Shown here: positions 1-7,276 of the stretch, in pieces | How positions within the stretch are numbered: the first letter of the stretch is position 1 | Layout: each line of letters opens with the position of its first letter | Source: Salipiger sp. IMCC34102 | Lineage (GTDB): Bacteria > Pseudomonadota > Alphaproteobacteria > Rhodobacterales > Rhodobacteraceae | Direction of reading: 5' to 3' | Assembly (NCBI RefSeq): GCF_004145405.1 | Contig: NZ_SELQ01000002.1 | Coordinates: 1 to 64,000, forward strand | Length of the DNA stretch: 64,000 nt | The notes under the pieces: generated by a model | Seen by the model: only the letters and a program-made list of their open reading frames with translations | The model's database searches: none | What the model was told of the DNA's origin: nothing | Translations under genes and position numbers: made by a program

Positions 1-84
1 GCCGCTCGGCTGGATGCGTAGACACCGGCACATCGCCCGGACGGAAAATTGCCCGCGATGCTCGGCCACGAACGCGTATCTCAC
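1..84 (-). pseudogene. IS3-family transposase OrfB, N-terminal fragment
   Basis: Reading the minus strand from a GTG at 84 gives 28 codons up to the window edge, including YAFVAEHRGQFSVRAMCR and then CLRIQPSG. This is the typical start of the DDE-integrase half (OrfB) of IS3 transposases. The GTG overlaps the original OrfA stop as GTGA (84-81). The catalytic DDE residues would lie outside the window. The -1 frame leading from the OrfA slippery site meets a TGA inside the extra hairpin segment before it reaches OrfB, so the usual OrfAB fusion could not be made from this copy by a single -1 shift. Whether the rest of OrfB is intact is unknown. Confidence 0.6.
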
Positions 85-107
85 TTTGCATCCCTGGCGA
101 AATACGC

Positions 108-148
108 GTCGTCATTGTCGCTCGGACCAATGGCGCGTCAATGACGAC
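108..148 (-). repeat. Hairpin (inverted repeat) just after the IS3 slippery site
   Basis: The arms GTCGTCATTG (108-117) and CAATGACGAC (139-148) are perfect 10-base inverted repeats. They extend by three more pairs after one mismatch. The hairpin begins two bases after the A6G slippery heptamer of OrfA. Stimulatory stem-loops do occur in IS3 frameshift regions, but this one brings a stop in frame 0 and another in frame -1. Confidence 0.7.
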
Positions 149-389
149 CCTTTTTTAGGATGTCACGCTCCTCCGTCACCCGTGCCAGCTCCCGTTTCAG
201 ACGCCGGATCTCTGCATCGTTCGTGGCGTCGCCCGAGGCGGACTTCGAGAACTTCTTCTTCCAGGCGTAGAGAGAATACGCGCTGACCCCGAGGCGATCG
301 GAAACCTCCCTGACGGGGTAACCCCGTTCGGTGATCTGCGCGACCGCGTCCCGCTTGAAATCGTCACTGTAAATGTTGCTGCCCATCAT
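138..389 (-). CDS. IS3-family transposase OrfA, prematurely stopped
   Basis: This 83-residue protein is the DNA-binding half of an IS3-type transposase. The N-terminal half is a helix-turn-helix (residues about 8-45, with SDDFKRDAV and YSLYAWKKKF), followed by a short leucine-zipper helix ending in ERDILKK. A good AGGAGG ribosome site lies 5 bases upstream of the ATG. In most relatives ILKK is followed directly by -AYFA-DAK and a stop. Here the frame reads GRH and stops at a TGA, and the expected ending DAYFARDAK with its TGA is found 36 bases later than expected, ending at base 81. The slippery run A6G (bases 156-150, minus strand) is intact. Either OrfA was truncated by a small insertion or this subgroup has an unusual frameshift region. 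Confidence 0.8.
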   Translation of the reverse strand: MMGSNIYSDDFKRDAVAQITERGYPVREVSDRLGVSAYSLYAWKKKFSKSASGDATNDAEIRRLKRELARVTEERDILKKGRH

Positions 390-606
390 GGCCTCCTTGC
401 TTCAGATTTAGCTAAGAAGGCGTCCACGATACACGGGGCTATTCACATTTTTTGCGCGCTACACGCCTCGCGATCTGTGCTTTCGTCACGGTTCACGACC
501 TCGACGACCTCGTCCGAAACACGTGTTCCGCAGGCTTCCTGTCCGCCCCAGTTGCAGGTCGTCCAAGATTTCGCGCCCGGTCCCGTTTTTTTGCCCGATC
601 TGCGGC

Positions 607-635
607 TTGACGGGGCAGGGGGGCTTGCATAGAAG
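607..635 (+). promoter_or_regulatory. Candidate sigma70-type promoter for the tRNA-Asp pair
   Basis: TTGACG (607-612), a 17-base spacer and TAGAAG (630-635) lie about 40 bases before the first tRNA. The -35 matches 5 of 6 consensus bases and the -10 matches 4 of 6. The rest of the stretch from about 446 to 673, between the IS end and the tRNA, shows no convincing gene; its short open frames lack ribosome sites and family features. Confidence 0.45.
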
Positions 636-673
636 CGCGACACGCTTTGCGAGATGCAAGGTGGTCATGATGC

Positions 674-750
674 GCGGTTGTAGCTCAGTTGGTTAGAGTA
701 CCGGCCTGTCACGCCGGGGGTCGCGGGTTCGAGCCCCGTCAACCGCGCCA
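674..750 (+). tRNA. tRNA-Asp (GTC), copy 1
   Basis: A 77-base cloverleaf with acceptor arms GCGGTTG and CAACCGC, discriminator G and encoded CCA. The anticodon loop CTGTCAC carries GTC at 708-710, flanked by the CCGGC/GCCGG stem. The T arm contains the standard GGTTCGA. It decodes GAC and GAU as aspartate. Confidence 0.97.
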
Positions 751-783
751 TTGACCCCCCCCTTTCGCAAGCGCCTGAAATGC

Positions 784-860
784 GCGGTTGTAGCTCAGTT
801 GGTTAGAGTACCGGCCTGTCACGCCGGGGGTCGCGGGTTCGAGCCCCGTCAACCGCGCCA
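784..860 (+). tRNA. tRNA-Asp (GTC), copy 2, identical to copy 1
   Basis: This is base-for-base identical to the first copy, with the anticodon GTC at 818-820 and an encoded CCA. The two genes are 33 bases apart and probably share one transcript. The identity also covers three bases upstream, so the duplicated unit is 80 bases with a 110-base period. Confidence 0.97.
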
Positions 861-911
861 TTTCACCCCCTCTTCGCCACAGGTTTCGGGACCGCGTCCA
901 CGGGTCGCTGG

Positions 912-937
912 CCCTGCCGCGCGGTGGTGCGGCAGGG
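912..937 (+). terminator. Probable terminator of the tRNA-Asp transcript
   Basis: CCCTGCCGC (912-920) and GCGGCAGGG (929-937) form a perfect 9-bp stem with an 8-base loop, followed by ACCCCCTTTT. The T-rich side is on the plus strand, so it fits the tRNA transcript rather than the opposing peptidase gene. Confidence 0.5.
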
Positions 938-952
938 ACCCCCTTTTCGAAA

Positions 953-2335
953 TTAGGCAGCGCCTTCGGACAGGGCGTGCAGGATACGGGCCCAGCTGCG
1001 CGTGCCCTTGTGAAAGGACGACAGGTCGTACTTCTCGTTCGGCGAATGGATCTGGTCGTCGTCCTTGCCGAAGCCGATCAGCATCGCATCCATGTCGAGG
1101 TAGGTCTTGAAGTAGGCCGCCACCGGGATCGAGCCGCCCGCGCCCACGAAGGCCGCCGCCTGCGGCCATTCGTCCGACAGCGCCTTGCGCGCCTGGTCGA
1201 AGGCCGGGTGAGTCGTGGTCATCTGTCCCGCCGCCGAGGCGCCGTGGGACGTGAACTCCACGCTGCAATCGGCCGGAATGGCGGCGCGGACCTGCGCGCG
1301 GAATGCCTCGCGGATCGCGAGGGGGTCCTGATCGCCCACCAGGCGGAAGCTGATCTTGGCGCGCGCCTCGCTCGGCAAAACCGTCTTGAAGCCGTCGCCG
1401 GTGTAGCCCGCCGACAGGCCGTTGACCTCGCAGGTGGGGCGGGACCAGATCATCTCCAGCGGGCGACGGCCCTGTTCTCCTGCCGGGAACTTCAGGCCGA
1501 CCGCATCGAGGAAGGCCTCGGCGTCGAAGTTCAGATCGTCCCAGGCCGCGGCCAGCTCGTTCGAGAGTTCCGGCACGCCGTCGTAGAAGCCCGGCACGGT
1601 GACCCGGCCCGTGTCGTCATGGAGGTCCGCGATGATGCGCGACAGCACCCGCGCGGGGTTCATCGCGATCCCGCCGTAGGAGCCCGAGTGCAGATCCTTG
1701 GAGGGGCCGGTGATGACCACTTCCTCGCCCAGCAGGCCGCGCAGCTGCGTCACGATGGCCGGGGTGTTCGCATCGAAGAGCCCGGTGTCGCAGATCAGCG
1801 CCACATCCGCGCGCAGCAGATCGGCGTTCTCCTTCAGGAAAGGCACGAGCGAGGGCGAGCCCGACTCTTCTTCGCCTTCGAAGAAGATGGTGATGTTGGC
1901 GGGCAAGCTGCCGTGGACCTCCTTCCAGGCGCGGCAGGCCTCGACGAAGGTCATCAATTGTCCCTTGTCGTCCGACGCGCCGCGACCGCGGATCACGGTG
2001 CCGTTCGGCGTTTCCTCCACTGCGGGATCGAAGGGATCGCGCTTCCACAGGGTCAACGGATCGACCGGTTGGACATCGTAGTGACCGTAGAATAACAGCC
2101 GTGGGCCGTCGCCGCCGGAGTGTGCCACCACCATCGGGCGGCCGGGCGTCGCGTGCTTGGACGCCTCGAAACCGATGGAGGCAAGGTCCGCCACCAACCA
2201 GTCTGCGGCGCGGTCACATTCGGCGGCATAGGCCGGGTCAGTGGAGATCGAGGGGATCCGCAGAAGCTCCAGCAGGCGGTCGGTGGCCCGGGGCAGGGCG
2301 TCGTCGATGGCGGTCAGGACGGGTTCGAGGCTCAT
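953..2335 (-). CDS. M20 family metallopeptidase (dipeptidase)
   Basis: A predicted cytoplasmic zinc dipeptidase of about 460 residues. It shows the M20 metal-site motifs in order: YGHYDVQP (His and Asp ligands at about residues 85-87 from the chosen start), ASDDKGQ with the bridging Asp, and FFEGEEESGS with the catalytic and ligand Glu pair. The central part carries the dimerisation ('lid') domain and the C-terminal part returns to the catalytic domain. The set resembles the CNDP/PepV-type dipeptidases rather than DapE or ArgE, but the substrate cannot be read from sequence. I chose the ATG at 2335 because GGAG sits 5 bases before it; a GTG two codons upstream overlaps that ribosome site. It is transcribed away from hemA. 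Confidence 0.88.
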   Translation of the reverse strand: MSLEPVLTAIDDALPRATDRLLELLRIPSISTDPAYAAECDRAADWLVADLASIGFEASKHATPGRPMVVAHSGGDGPRLLFYGHYDVQPVDPLTLWKRDPFDPAVEETPNGTVIRGRGASDDKGQLMTFVEACRAWKEVHGSLPANITIFFEGEEESGSPSLVPFLKENADLLRADVALICDTGLFDANTPAIVTQLRGLLGEEVVITGPSKDLHSGSYGGIAMNPARVLSRIIADLHDDTGRVTVPGFYDGVPELSNELAAAWDDLNFDAEAFLDAVGLKFPAGEQGRRPLEMIWSRPTCEVNGLSAGYTGDGFKTVLPSEARAKISFRLVGDQDPLAIREAFRAQVRAAIPADCSVEFTSHGASAAGQMTTTHPAFDQARKALSDEWPQAAAFVGAGGSIPVAAYFKTYLDMDAMLIGFGKDDDQIHSPNEKYDLSSFHKGTRSWARILHALSEGAA

Positions 2336-2395
2336 AGCCACTCCATTTCAGATGGGATCTGACCCGAGGTTAGGCCGCGCAACGGGAGGGCGCCA

Positions 2396-2410
2396 GTCCT
2401 GTGACAGGAC
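2396..2410. promoter_or_regulatory. Perfect inverted repeat in the hemA upstream region (candidate operator)
   Basis: GTCCTG-TGA-CAGGAC has perfect 6-base arms around a 3-base centre. It lies just upstream of a possible hemA -35 element (TTGTTG at 2419-2424, with TATAGC at 2442-2447 and a 17-base spacer). It does not match the FNR consensus TTGAT-N4-ATCAA. The binding protein is unknown. Confidence 0.4.
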
Positions 2411-2478
2411 GCCACGGCTTGTTGCGCCGGTCGGTGACCTATATAGCGACGGTGCGAAACGACGACAGGATACGACCG

Positions 2479-3702
2479 GTGAATTACGACGCTGCCCTCG
2501 ACGACGCTCTTTCCCGCCTGCACGCCGAGGACCGCTACCGGACTTTCATCGACATCGAGCGCAAGCGGGGCCAGTACCCCCATGCGACCTGGAACCGGAC
2601 CGACGGCACGACGCGGCCCGTGACGGTCTGGTGCGGCAACGACTACCTGGGGATGGGGCAGCACCCGGTGGTGCTTTCGGCGATGCACGATGCGCTGGAG
2701 GCGACCGGCGCAGGCTCGGGCGGGACGCGCAACATCTCCGGCACCACGGTCTATCACAAGCGGCTTGAGGCCGAGCTTGCGGATCTGCACCGCAAGGAAG
2801 CGGCGTTGCTGTTCACCTCGGCCTACATCGCCAACGACGCGACGCTCTCGACCCTGCCGAAGCTGTTTCCCGGGCTGATCATCTATTCCGACGCGCTCAA
2901 CCACGCGAGCATGATCGAAGGGGTGCGCCGCAACGGCGGGGCCAAGCGGATCTTCAAGCACAACGACGTCGATCACCTGCGGTCCCTGCTGGAGGCGGAC
3001 GATCCCGCCGCGCCGAAGGTCATCGCCTTCGAATCGATCTACTCGATGGACGGCGATTTCGGCCCGATCGAGCAGATTTGCGACCTGGCCCAGGAATTCG
3101 GTGCGCTCACCTACATCGACGAGGTCCATGCCGTCGGCATGTACGGCCCCCGCGGCGCCGGCGTGGCCGAGCGCGAGGGGCTGATGGGGCGGCTCGACAT
3201 CATCAACGGGACACTCGCCAAGGCTTACGGCGTCATGGGCGGCTATATCGCGGCCTCGGCGCGCATGTGCGATGCCATCCGGTCCTACGCGCCCGGCTTC
3301 ATCTTCACCACCTCGCTGCCGCCCAGCGTCGCGGCGGGGGCGGCGGCGAGCGTGGCGCACCTCAAGACCGACCAGGCCTTGCGCGACAGTCACCAGACGC
3401 AGGCGCGCATCCTCAAGACCCGGCTGAAGGGCATGGGCCTGCCGATCATCGACCACGGCAGCCATATCGTCCCGCTCATCGTCGGCGATCCCAAGCACAC
3501 CAAGATGCTTTCGGACATGCTGCTGGAGGATTTCGGGATCTACGTGCAGCCGATCAACTATCCCACCGTGCCGCGCGGGACCGAGCGTCTGCGCTTCACG
3601 CCGTCGCCGGTTCACGGACCGCGTGAAATGGATGCATTGGTCAAGTCCTTGGACCGGCTTTGGTCACATTGTGCGCTGAATCGCGCCGATTTGACGGGCT
3701 GA
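2479..3702 (+). CDS. hemA: 5-aminolevulinate synthase
   Basis: This PLP enzyme condenses glycine with succinyl-CoA to give 5-aminolevulinate, the first step of the C4 (Shemin) route to haem and other tetrapyrroles. The open frame extends upstream, but homologues begin MNYD-. The GTG at 2479 gives [16 protein letters not shown] and a 407-residue protein, the usual length, with AGGA 8 bases upstream. Visible features include [13 protein letters not shown], the glycine-rich [11 protein letters not shown], the Asp of [12 protein letters not shown] and the PLP lysine in [13 protein letters not shown]. Presence of this enzyme is typical of alphaproteobacteria. A possible promoter and a palindrome lie upstream. 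A 7-bp inverted repeat without a T tract (3704-3726) follows the stop. Confidence 0.96.
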   Translation: MNYDAALDDALSRLHAEDRYRTFIDIERKRGQYPHATWNRTDGTTRPVTVWCGNDYLGMGQHPVVLSAMHDALEATGAGSGGTRNISGTTVYHKRLEAELADLHRKEAALLFTSAYIANDATLSTLPKLFPGLIIYSDALNHASMIEGVRRNGGAKRIFKHNDVDHLRSLLEADDPAAPKVIAFESIYSMDGDFGPIEQICDLAQEFGALTYIDEVHAVGMYGPRGAGVAEREGLMGRLDIINGTLAKAYGVMGGYIAASARMCDAIRSYAPGFIFTTSLPPSVAAGAAASVAHLKTDQALRDSHQTQARILKTRLKGMGLPIIDHGSHIVPLIVGDPKHTKMLSDMLLEDFGIYVQPINYPTVPRGTERLRFTPSPVHGPREMDALVKSLDRLWSHCALNRADLTG

Positions 3703-3832
3703 CCCGCCGTCGGGTGCACACGGCGGCGTGATCCGTGCTACATGTTGTCGTGTGGATAAGGACATAGCGGTCGACTTGACCCGCAAAACCTTTATCTACG
3801 GGGCAAGGGCAGGGCAAACGGCGGTTCGACCG

Positions 3833-5056
3833 ATGATTGTGAAAAGCTTCCGGCGCGACAAGACGGTTGACGAGTCGAACTCGGCCGGGTTCGACGCGTT
3901 CGACATGCGTCTGGGCGATCTGATGCGTGGTGAACGCGCCACCTTGGGCAAGAGCCTGCTCGACGTGCAAGCCGAGCTGCGGATCAAGGCGTCCTACATC
4001 GCCGCGATCGAGAACGCCGATCCCGCCGCCTTCGACACACCCGGTTTCATCGCCGGCTACGTGCGGTCCTACGCGCGTTACCTGAACATGGACCCCGACT
4101 GGGCCTTCGATACCTTCTGCAAGGAAAGCGGGTTCGCCACCGCCCATGGCATGTCGCGGGAAGCCTCCGCCGCCAAGCCGTCGAATGTCGCGGCGCAGAC
4201 ACCGCCGGCGCGCGATATCTTCGCGTCTTCCGCCACGCCCTTCGTGCCGCGCGGTGATCGCATGTTCACCGGTGTCGAACCTGCCGCCGTGGGCTCGATG
4301 CTGGTCCTCGTGGCGCTGATCGCGGGGCTGGGCTGGGGCGGCTGGTCCGTGCTGCAGGAAGTCCAGAAAGTCCGCCTCGCCCCGGTGGAACAGACGCCCG
4401 TGGTGCTGACCGACCTTGATCCGCTGGCCGGTGCCACGACCGTGGCGGTCGAGGACGATGTCCTGCCGTCCATGAATACACCGACGCCGGAAGCGCTCGA
4501 TCGCCTCTACCGGCCGCAGGCGCTCGACGTGCCGGTGCTGGTCGCGCGGGATGCGCCGATTTCGACCCTGAACCCGCGGTCCGGCGGGACGCTGATACCG
4601 CAGGGCGTGGACGCGGCCCTGGCGGAGGCTGTGGCCGATGCGCAAGACCTCGTGATCGACACGCCCCTCACCGGGGAAGAAGACGATTTCGCGGGCCCCC
4701 GGATCCAGGTGTCCGAGACGCCGCAACCCGGCGTGCAGATGGTGGCGGTCCGTCCCGCCTGGGTGCGCGTGCGGGCCGCCGACGATTCCGTGATCTTCGA
4801 GGGGATCATGAACGCCGGGGACACCTTCGATCTGCCCAATACCGAGGAGCCGGCGACCTTGCGCGTCGGCGAAAGCGGCGCGGTCTACTTCGCGGTCAAT
4901 GGCCAGCACTACGGTCCCGCCGGCCCCAACGGCACGGTGACGAGCAACCTCGCCCTCTCGGTCGACAACCTGACACAGACCTATTCGCTGGCCGACCTCG
5001 AAGCCGACGGCGATCTGGCGGCGGTCGTCAACGTGGCAGAGGTCGTGACGGAATAA
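3833..5056 (+). CDS. RodZ-like membrane protein with N-terminal HTH and C-terminal DUF4115 domain
   Basis: A 407-residue protein with an N-terminal XRE/Cro-type helix-turn-helix (about residues 25-95: LGDLMRGERATLGKSLLDVQ, IKASYIAAIENADPAAFDTP, YVRSYARYLNMDPDW), a linker, one membrane segment near residues 152-172 (SMLVLVALIAGLGWGGW) and a periplasmic C-terminal part with a beta-rich DUF4115-type domain (WVRVRAADDSVIFEGIMNAGDTF). This is the RodZ layout; RodZ links MreB filaments to the elongation machinery. A GTG 35 codons upstream keeps the frame open, but the ATG at 3833 gives the N-terminus expected for relatives. It lies between hemA and ispG, a position I recall as common in Rhodobacteraceae. 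Confidence 0.75.
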   Translation: MIVKSFRRDKTVDESNSAGFDAFDMRLGDLMRGERATLGKSLLDVQAELRIKASYIAAIENADPAAFDTPGFIAGYVRSYARYLNMDPDWAFDTFCKESGFATAHGMSREASAAKPSNVAAQTPPARDIFASSATPFVPRGDRMFTGVEPAAVGSMLVLVALIAGLGWGGWSVLQEVQKVRLAPVEQTPVVLTDLDPLAGATTVAVEDDVLPSMNTPTPEALDRLYRPQALDVPVLVARDAPISTLNPRSGGTLIPQGVDAALAEAVADAQDLVIDTPLTGEEDDFAGPRIQVSETPQPGVQMVAVRPAWVRVRAADDSVIFEGIMNAGDTFDLPNTEEPATLRVGESGAVYFAVNGQHYGPAGPNGTVTSNLALSVDNLTQTYSLADLEADGDLAAVVNVAEVVTE

Positions 5057-5132
5057 GCCGCGTCGTGGCGGTTGCCCGGCCCCGGGGCAGCGCTTAGGTA
5101 GGCGGTAACCGACCCAACCCAAGGCTGGCCCC

Positions 5133-6266
5133 ATGTCGCTTCATTCCATTCGTCCCTGGCGCCAGATCGACCGGCGACCCTCGCGGCAGATCATGGTGGG
5201 CAAGGTACCCGTCGGCGGTGACGCACCGATCACGGTGCAGACGATGACCAACACCCTGACGACGGACGTGAAGGCCACCATCGCGCAGATCCAGGCTGCC
5301 GCCGACGCAGGCGCCGACATCGTGCGTGTCTCCGTCCCGGACGAGGAATCCTCCAGGGCGCTGAAACAGATCGTGCCCGAAGTCAGCGTGCCGATCGTGG
5401 CGGACATCCACTTTCACTACAAGCGCGGGATCGAGGCGGCGGAGGCGGGGGCGGCATGCCTGCGTATCAACCCCGGCAACATCGGTGACGAAAAGCGCGT
5501 GAAGGAGGTCATCAAGGCCGCGCGCGACCACAACTGCTCGATCCGGATCGGCGTGAACGCCGGAAGCCTGGAGCGGCACTTGCTGGAGAAATACGGCGAG
5601 CCGTGCCCCGACGCGATGGTCGAAAGCGGCATGGACCATATCAAGATCCTGCAGGACAACGATTTTCACGAGTTCAAGATCAGCTGCAAGGCCTCGGATG
5701 TCTTCATGGCCTCCGCCGCCTATCAGCAACTGTCCGAGCAGACCGACGCCCCCATCCACCTTGGCATCACCGAGGCGGGGGGCCTGACCTCCGGCACGAT
5801 CAAGTCGGCGATCGGGTTGGGTCAGCTTCTGTGGATGGGGATCGGCGACACGATCCGCGTGAGCCTGTCGGCCGATCCGGTCGAAGAGGTGAAGGTCGGC
5901 TACGAGATTCTGAAATCGCTCGGGCTGCGGCATCGCGGCGTGAACATCATATCTTGCCCGTCCTGCGCGCGGCAGGGGTTCGACGTCATCAAGACGGTCG
6001 AGATTTTGGAAAAGCGGCTGGAGCACATCAAGACGCCGATGTCGCTGTCGATCATCGGCTGCGTGGTCAACGGTCCCGGAGAGGCGCTGATGACCGACGT
6101 GGGCTTCACGGGCGGCGGGGCCGGAAACGGGATGGTCTATCTTGCGGGCAAGCAAAGTCACCGACAGGACAACGCCTCGATGATCGATCACATCGTCGAA
6201 CAGGTCGAGAAGAAGGCCGCGCAGCTGGAAGCCGAGGCGGCAGCCGAGGCGACCGCGGCGGAATAG
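5133..6266 (+). CDS. ispG: 4-hydroxy-3-methylbut-2-enyl diphosphate synthase (flavodoxin/ferredoxin)
   Basis: IspG converts methylerythritol cyclodiphosphate to HMBPP, the penultimate step of the MEP isoprenoid pathway. At 377 residues it is of the short bacterial type: a TIM barrel followed by the C-terminal [4Fe-4S] domain. The cluster ligands are visible as Cys275 and Cys278 ([11 protein letters not shown]) and Cys310 ([12 protein letters not shown]), with the fourth ligand Glu at 317. The N-terminal substrate region [14 protein letters not shown] is also clear. The first 76 bases upstream hold no strong promoter, so it could be co-transcribed with the RodZ-like gene. It ends in an intrinsic terminator with an unusual G-run loop. 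Confidence 0.96.
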   Translation: MSLHSIRPWRQIDRRPSRQIMVGKVPVGGDAPITVQTMTNTLTTDVKATIAQIQAAADAGADIVRVSVPDEESSRALKQIVPEVSVPIVADIHFHYKRGIEAAEAGAACLRINPGNIGDEKRVKEVIKAARDHNCSIRIGVNAGSLERHLLEKYGEPCPDAMVESGMDHIKILQDNDFHEFKISCKASDVFMASAAYQQLSEQTDAPIHLGITEAGGLTSGTIKSAIGLGQLLWMGIGDTIRVSLSADPVEEVKVGYEILKSLGLRHRGVNIISCPSCARQGFDVIKTVEILEKRLEHIKTPMSLSIIGCVVNGPGEALMTDVGFTGGGAGNGMVYLAGKQSHRQDNASMIDHIVEQVEKKAAQLEAEAAAEATAAE

Positions 6267-6297
6267 GAACGCTTGCCAAGCGACTGACACGCATCAG

Positions 6298-6331
6298 AAA
6301 AGGCGCGGGGGGGGGGGGGGCAGCGCCTTTT
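6298..6331 (+). terminator. Intrinsic terminator of ispG with a 14-G loop
   Basis: AAAAGGCGC (6298-6306) pairs perfectly with GCGCCTTTT (6323-6331). The loop consists of fourteen consecutive G followed by CA. A T-rich stretch (CTTGTTTTT) follows on the plus strand. The hairpin also has a short T run on the minus strand, so it may serve the convergent DsbA-like gene as well. Confidence 0.8.
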
Positions 6332-6414
6332 CTTGTTTTTGAATTGACCGCGATGCCGGGCTCGGCGCTCGACCTGTCTGGCGGGGAAGGTGTCCCCGGA
6401 CGCTCGCCCGAATG

Positions 6415-7161
6415 TCAGCTCCGCAGATCCTCGATCAGTGCGGCCATGTCGGCGGCGGGGACGTAGCCACGCACCATCTGGTCCTCGATCACGAAGGTAG
6501 GCGTCCCACTGATCGCCAGCGCCTGTCCGAGGTCACGGTTGTCGGCGATGATCTGGGTGACTTCCTCGCTGTCCATCGCGGCGACGATGGCGTCCGTATC
6601 CAGGCCCAGCGTATTGCCCAGCCGGGTCAGCGTTTCCACGTCGAGCGTCCCGTTGATCCCCATCAGCGTGTCGTGGACCATCTTGTAGGCACCGTCACCC
6701 TCGATCATCTTGGTGGCGATGGCAAAGCGCGAGGCGATGACGGATTCTTCGCCCAGGATCGGAAATTCCTTCACGATCAGGCGGATGTTGCCATCCTCGG
6801 CCAGAAGCTGCTCGACCTCGGGGAAGGCGCGTTTGCAGTAGCCGCAGCGGTAATCCATGAACTCGACCACGGTGATGTCGCCCTGCGGGTTGCCGCCGAC
6901 GTAGGAAAATCCGTCGTCGACAAGCGCGTCGCGCTGGTCTGCCAGCATCTGCGCGTCCGCATCGGCCTGGGCCATGGCTTCGCGGTCCTGCAGGACGCCG
7001 ATCGCCTCCATCAGGACCTCCGGGTTCTCCATCAGGTAGTCGCGCACCTCCGTGCGGAAGGCGTCACGCTCGGCGTCGGTCATGCCGGTCACGTCGGTCT
7101 GGGCCTGGGCGGGCAGGGCGAGGGCGAAGGTCAGGGCGAGGGCGGCGGAAAAAGGGCGCAT
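6415..7161 (-). CDS. DsbA-family thiol:disulfide oxidoreductase, periplasmic
   Basis: A 248-residue exported thioredoxin-fold protein. Residues 1-20 form a signal peptide ending in a consensus ALPAQA cleavage site. An N-terminal helical segment (about 25-85) precedes the fold, as in the ScsC/Com1-like group. The active site is FMDYRCGYCKRAF with Cys106 and Cys109, and the conserved cis-proline is in SGTPTFVIED near the C-terminus. It probably oxidises or isomerises disulfides of envelope proteins. Whether it works as an oxidase or an isomerase cannot be decided; the CGYC dipeptide is found in several groups. It is divergent from the amidase gene, with 115 bases between them. Confidence 0.88.
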   Translation of the reverse strand: MRPFSAALALTFALALPAQAQTDVTGMTDAERDAFRTEVRDYLMENPEVLMEAIGVLQDREAMAQADADAQMLADQRDALVDDGFSYVGGNPQGDITVVEFMDYRCGYCKRAFPEVEQLLAEDGNIRLIVKEFPILGEESVIASRFAIATKMIEGDGAYKMVHDTLMGINGTLDVETLTRLGNTLGLDTDAIVAAMDSEEVTQIIADNRDLGQALAISGTPTFVIEDQMVRGYVPAADMAALIEDLRS

Positions 7162-7276
7162 GGGTCAGCTTTCGGCAAGGGTTGCGACACTGGACCACGA
7201 ATGGCCGCGGCTGCCAAGCGGTTGACGCAACCGCCGTCGCCCGGGCAAATGAGGGCCGAAGCAACGAAGGACAGCC

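Larger units (their letters stand above)
1..445 (-). mobile_element. Partial IS3-family insertion sequence (left end of element, cut by window edge)
   Basis: This segment carries orfA and the first 28 codons of orfB of an IS3-family element read on the minus strand; the rest lies beyond base 1. The outer end is placed at about 445 because the minus strand there reads TGAATAGCCCCGTG, which resembles the TGAA-C-GCCCCG ends I recall for IS3-group elements. The opposite end is not visible, so the terminal repeat and any target duplication cannot be confirmed. A 36-base excess containing a hairpin sits between the slippery site and the end of orfA, so this copy may be inactive. Confidence 0.6.

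Noticed and set aside
443-668. Small open frames between the IS remnant and the first tRNA
   Set aside because: They overlap each other in different frames, have no ribosome sites and do not resemble any protein family.
2401-2478. Longer N-terminus of hemA from 2401
   Set aside because: The extra 26 codons cover the palindrome and promoter-like sequence and are absent from the family; the GTG at 2479 gives the standard 407-residue protein.
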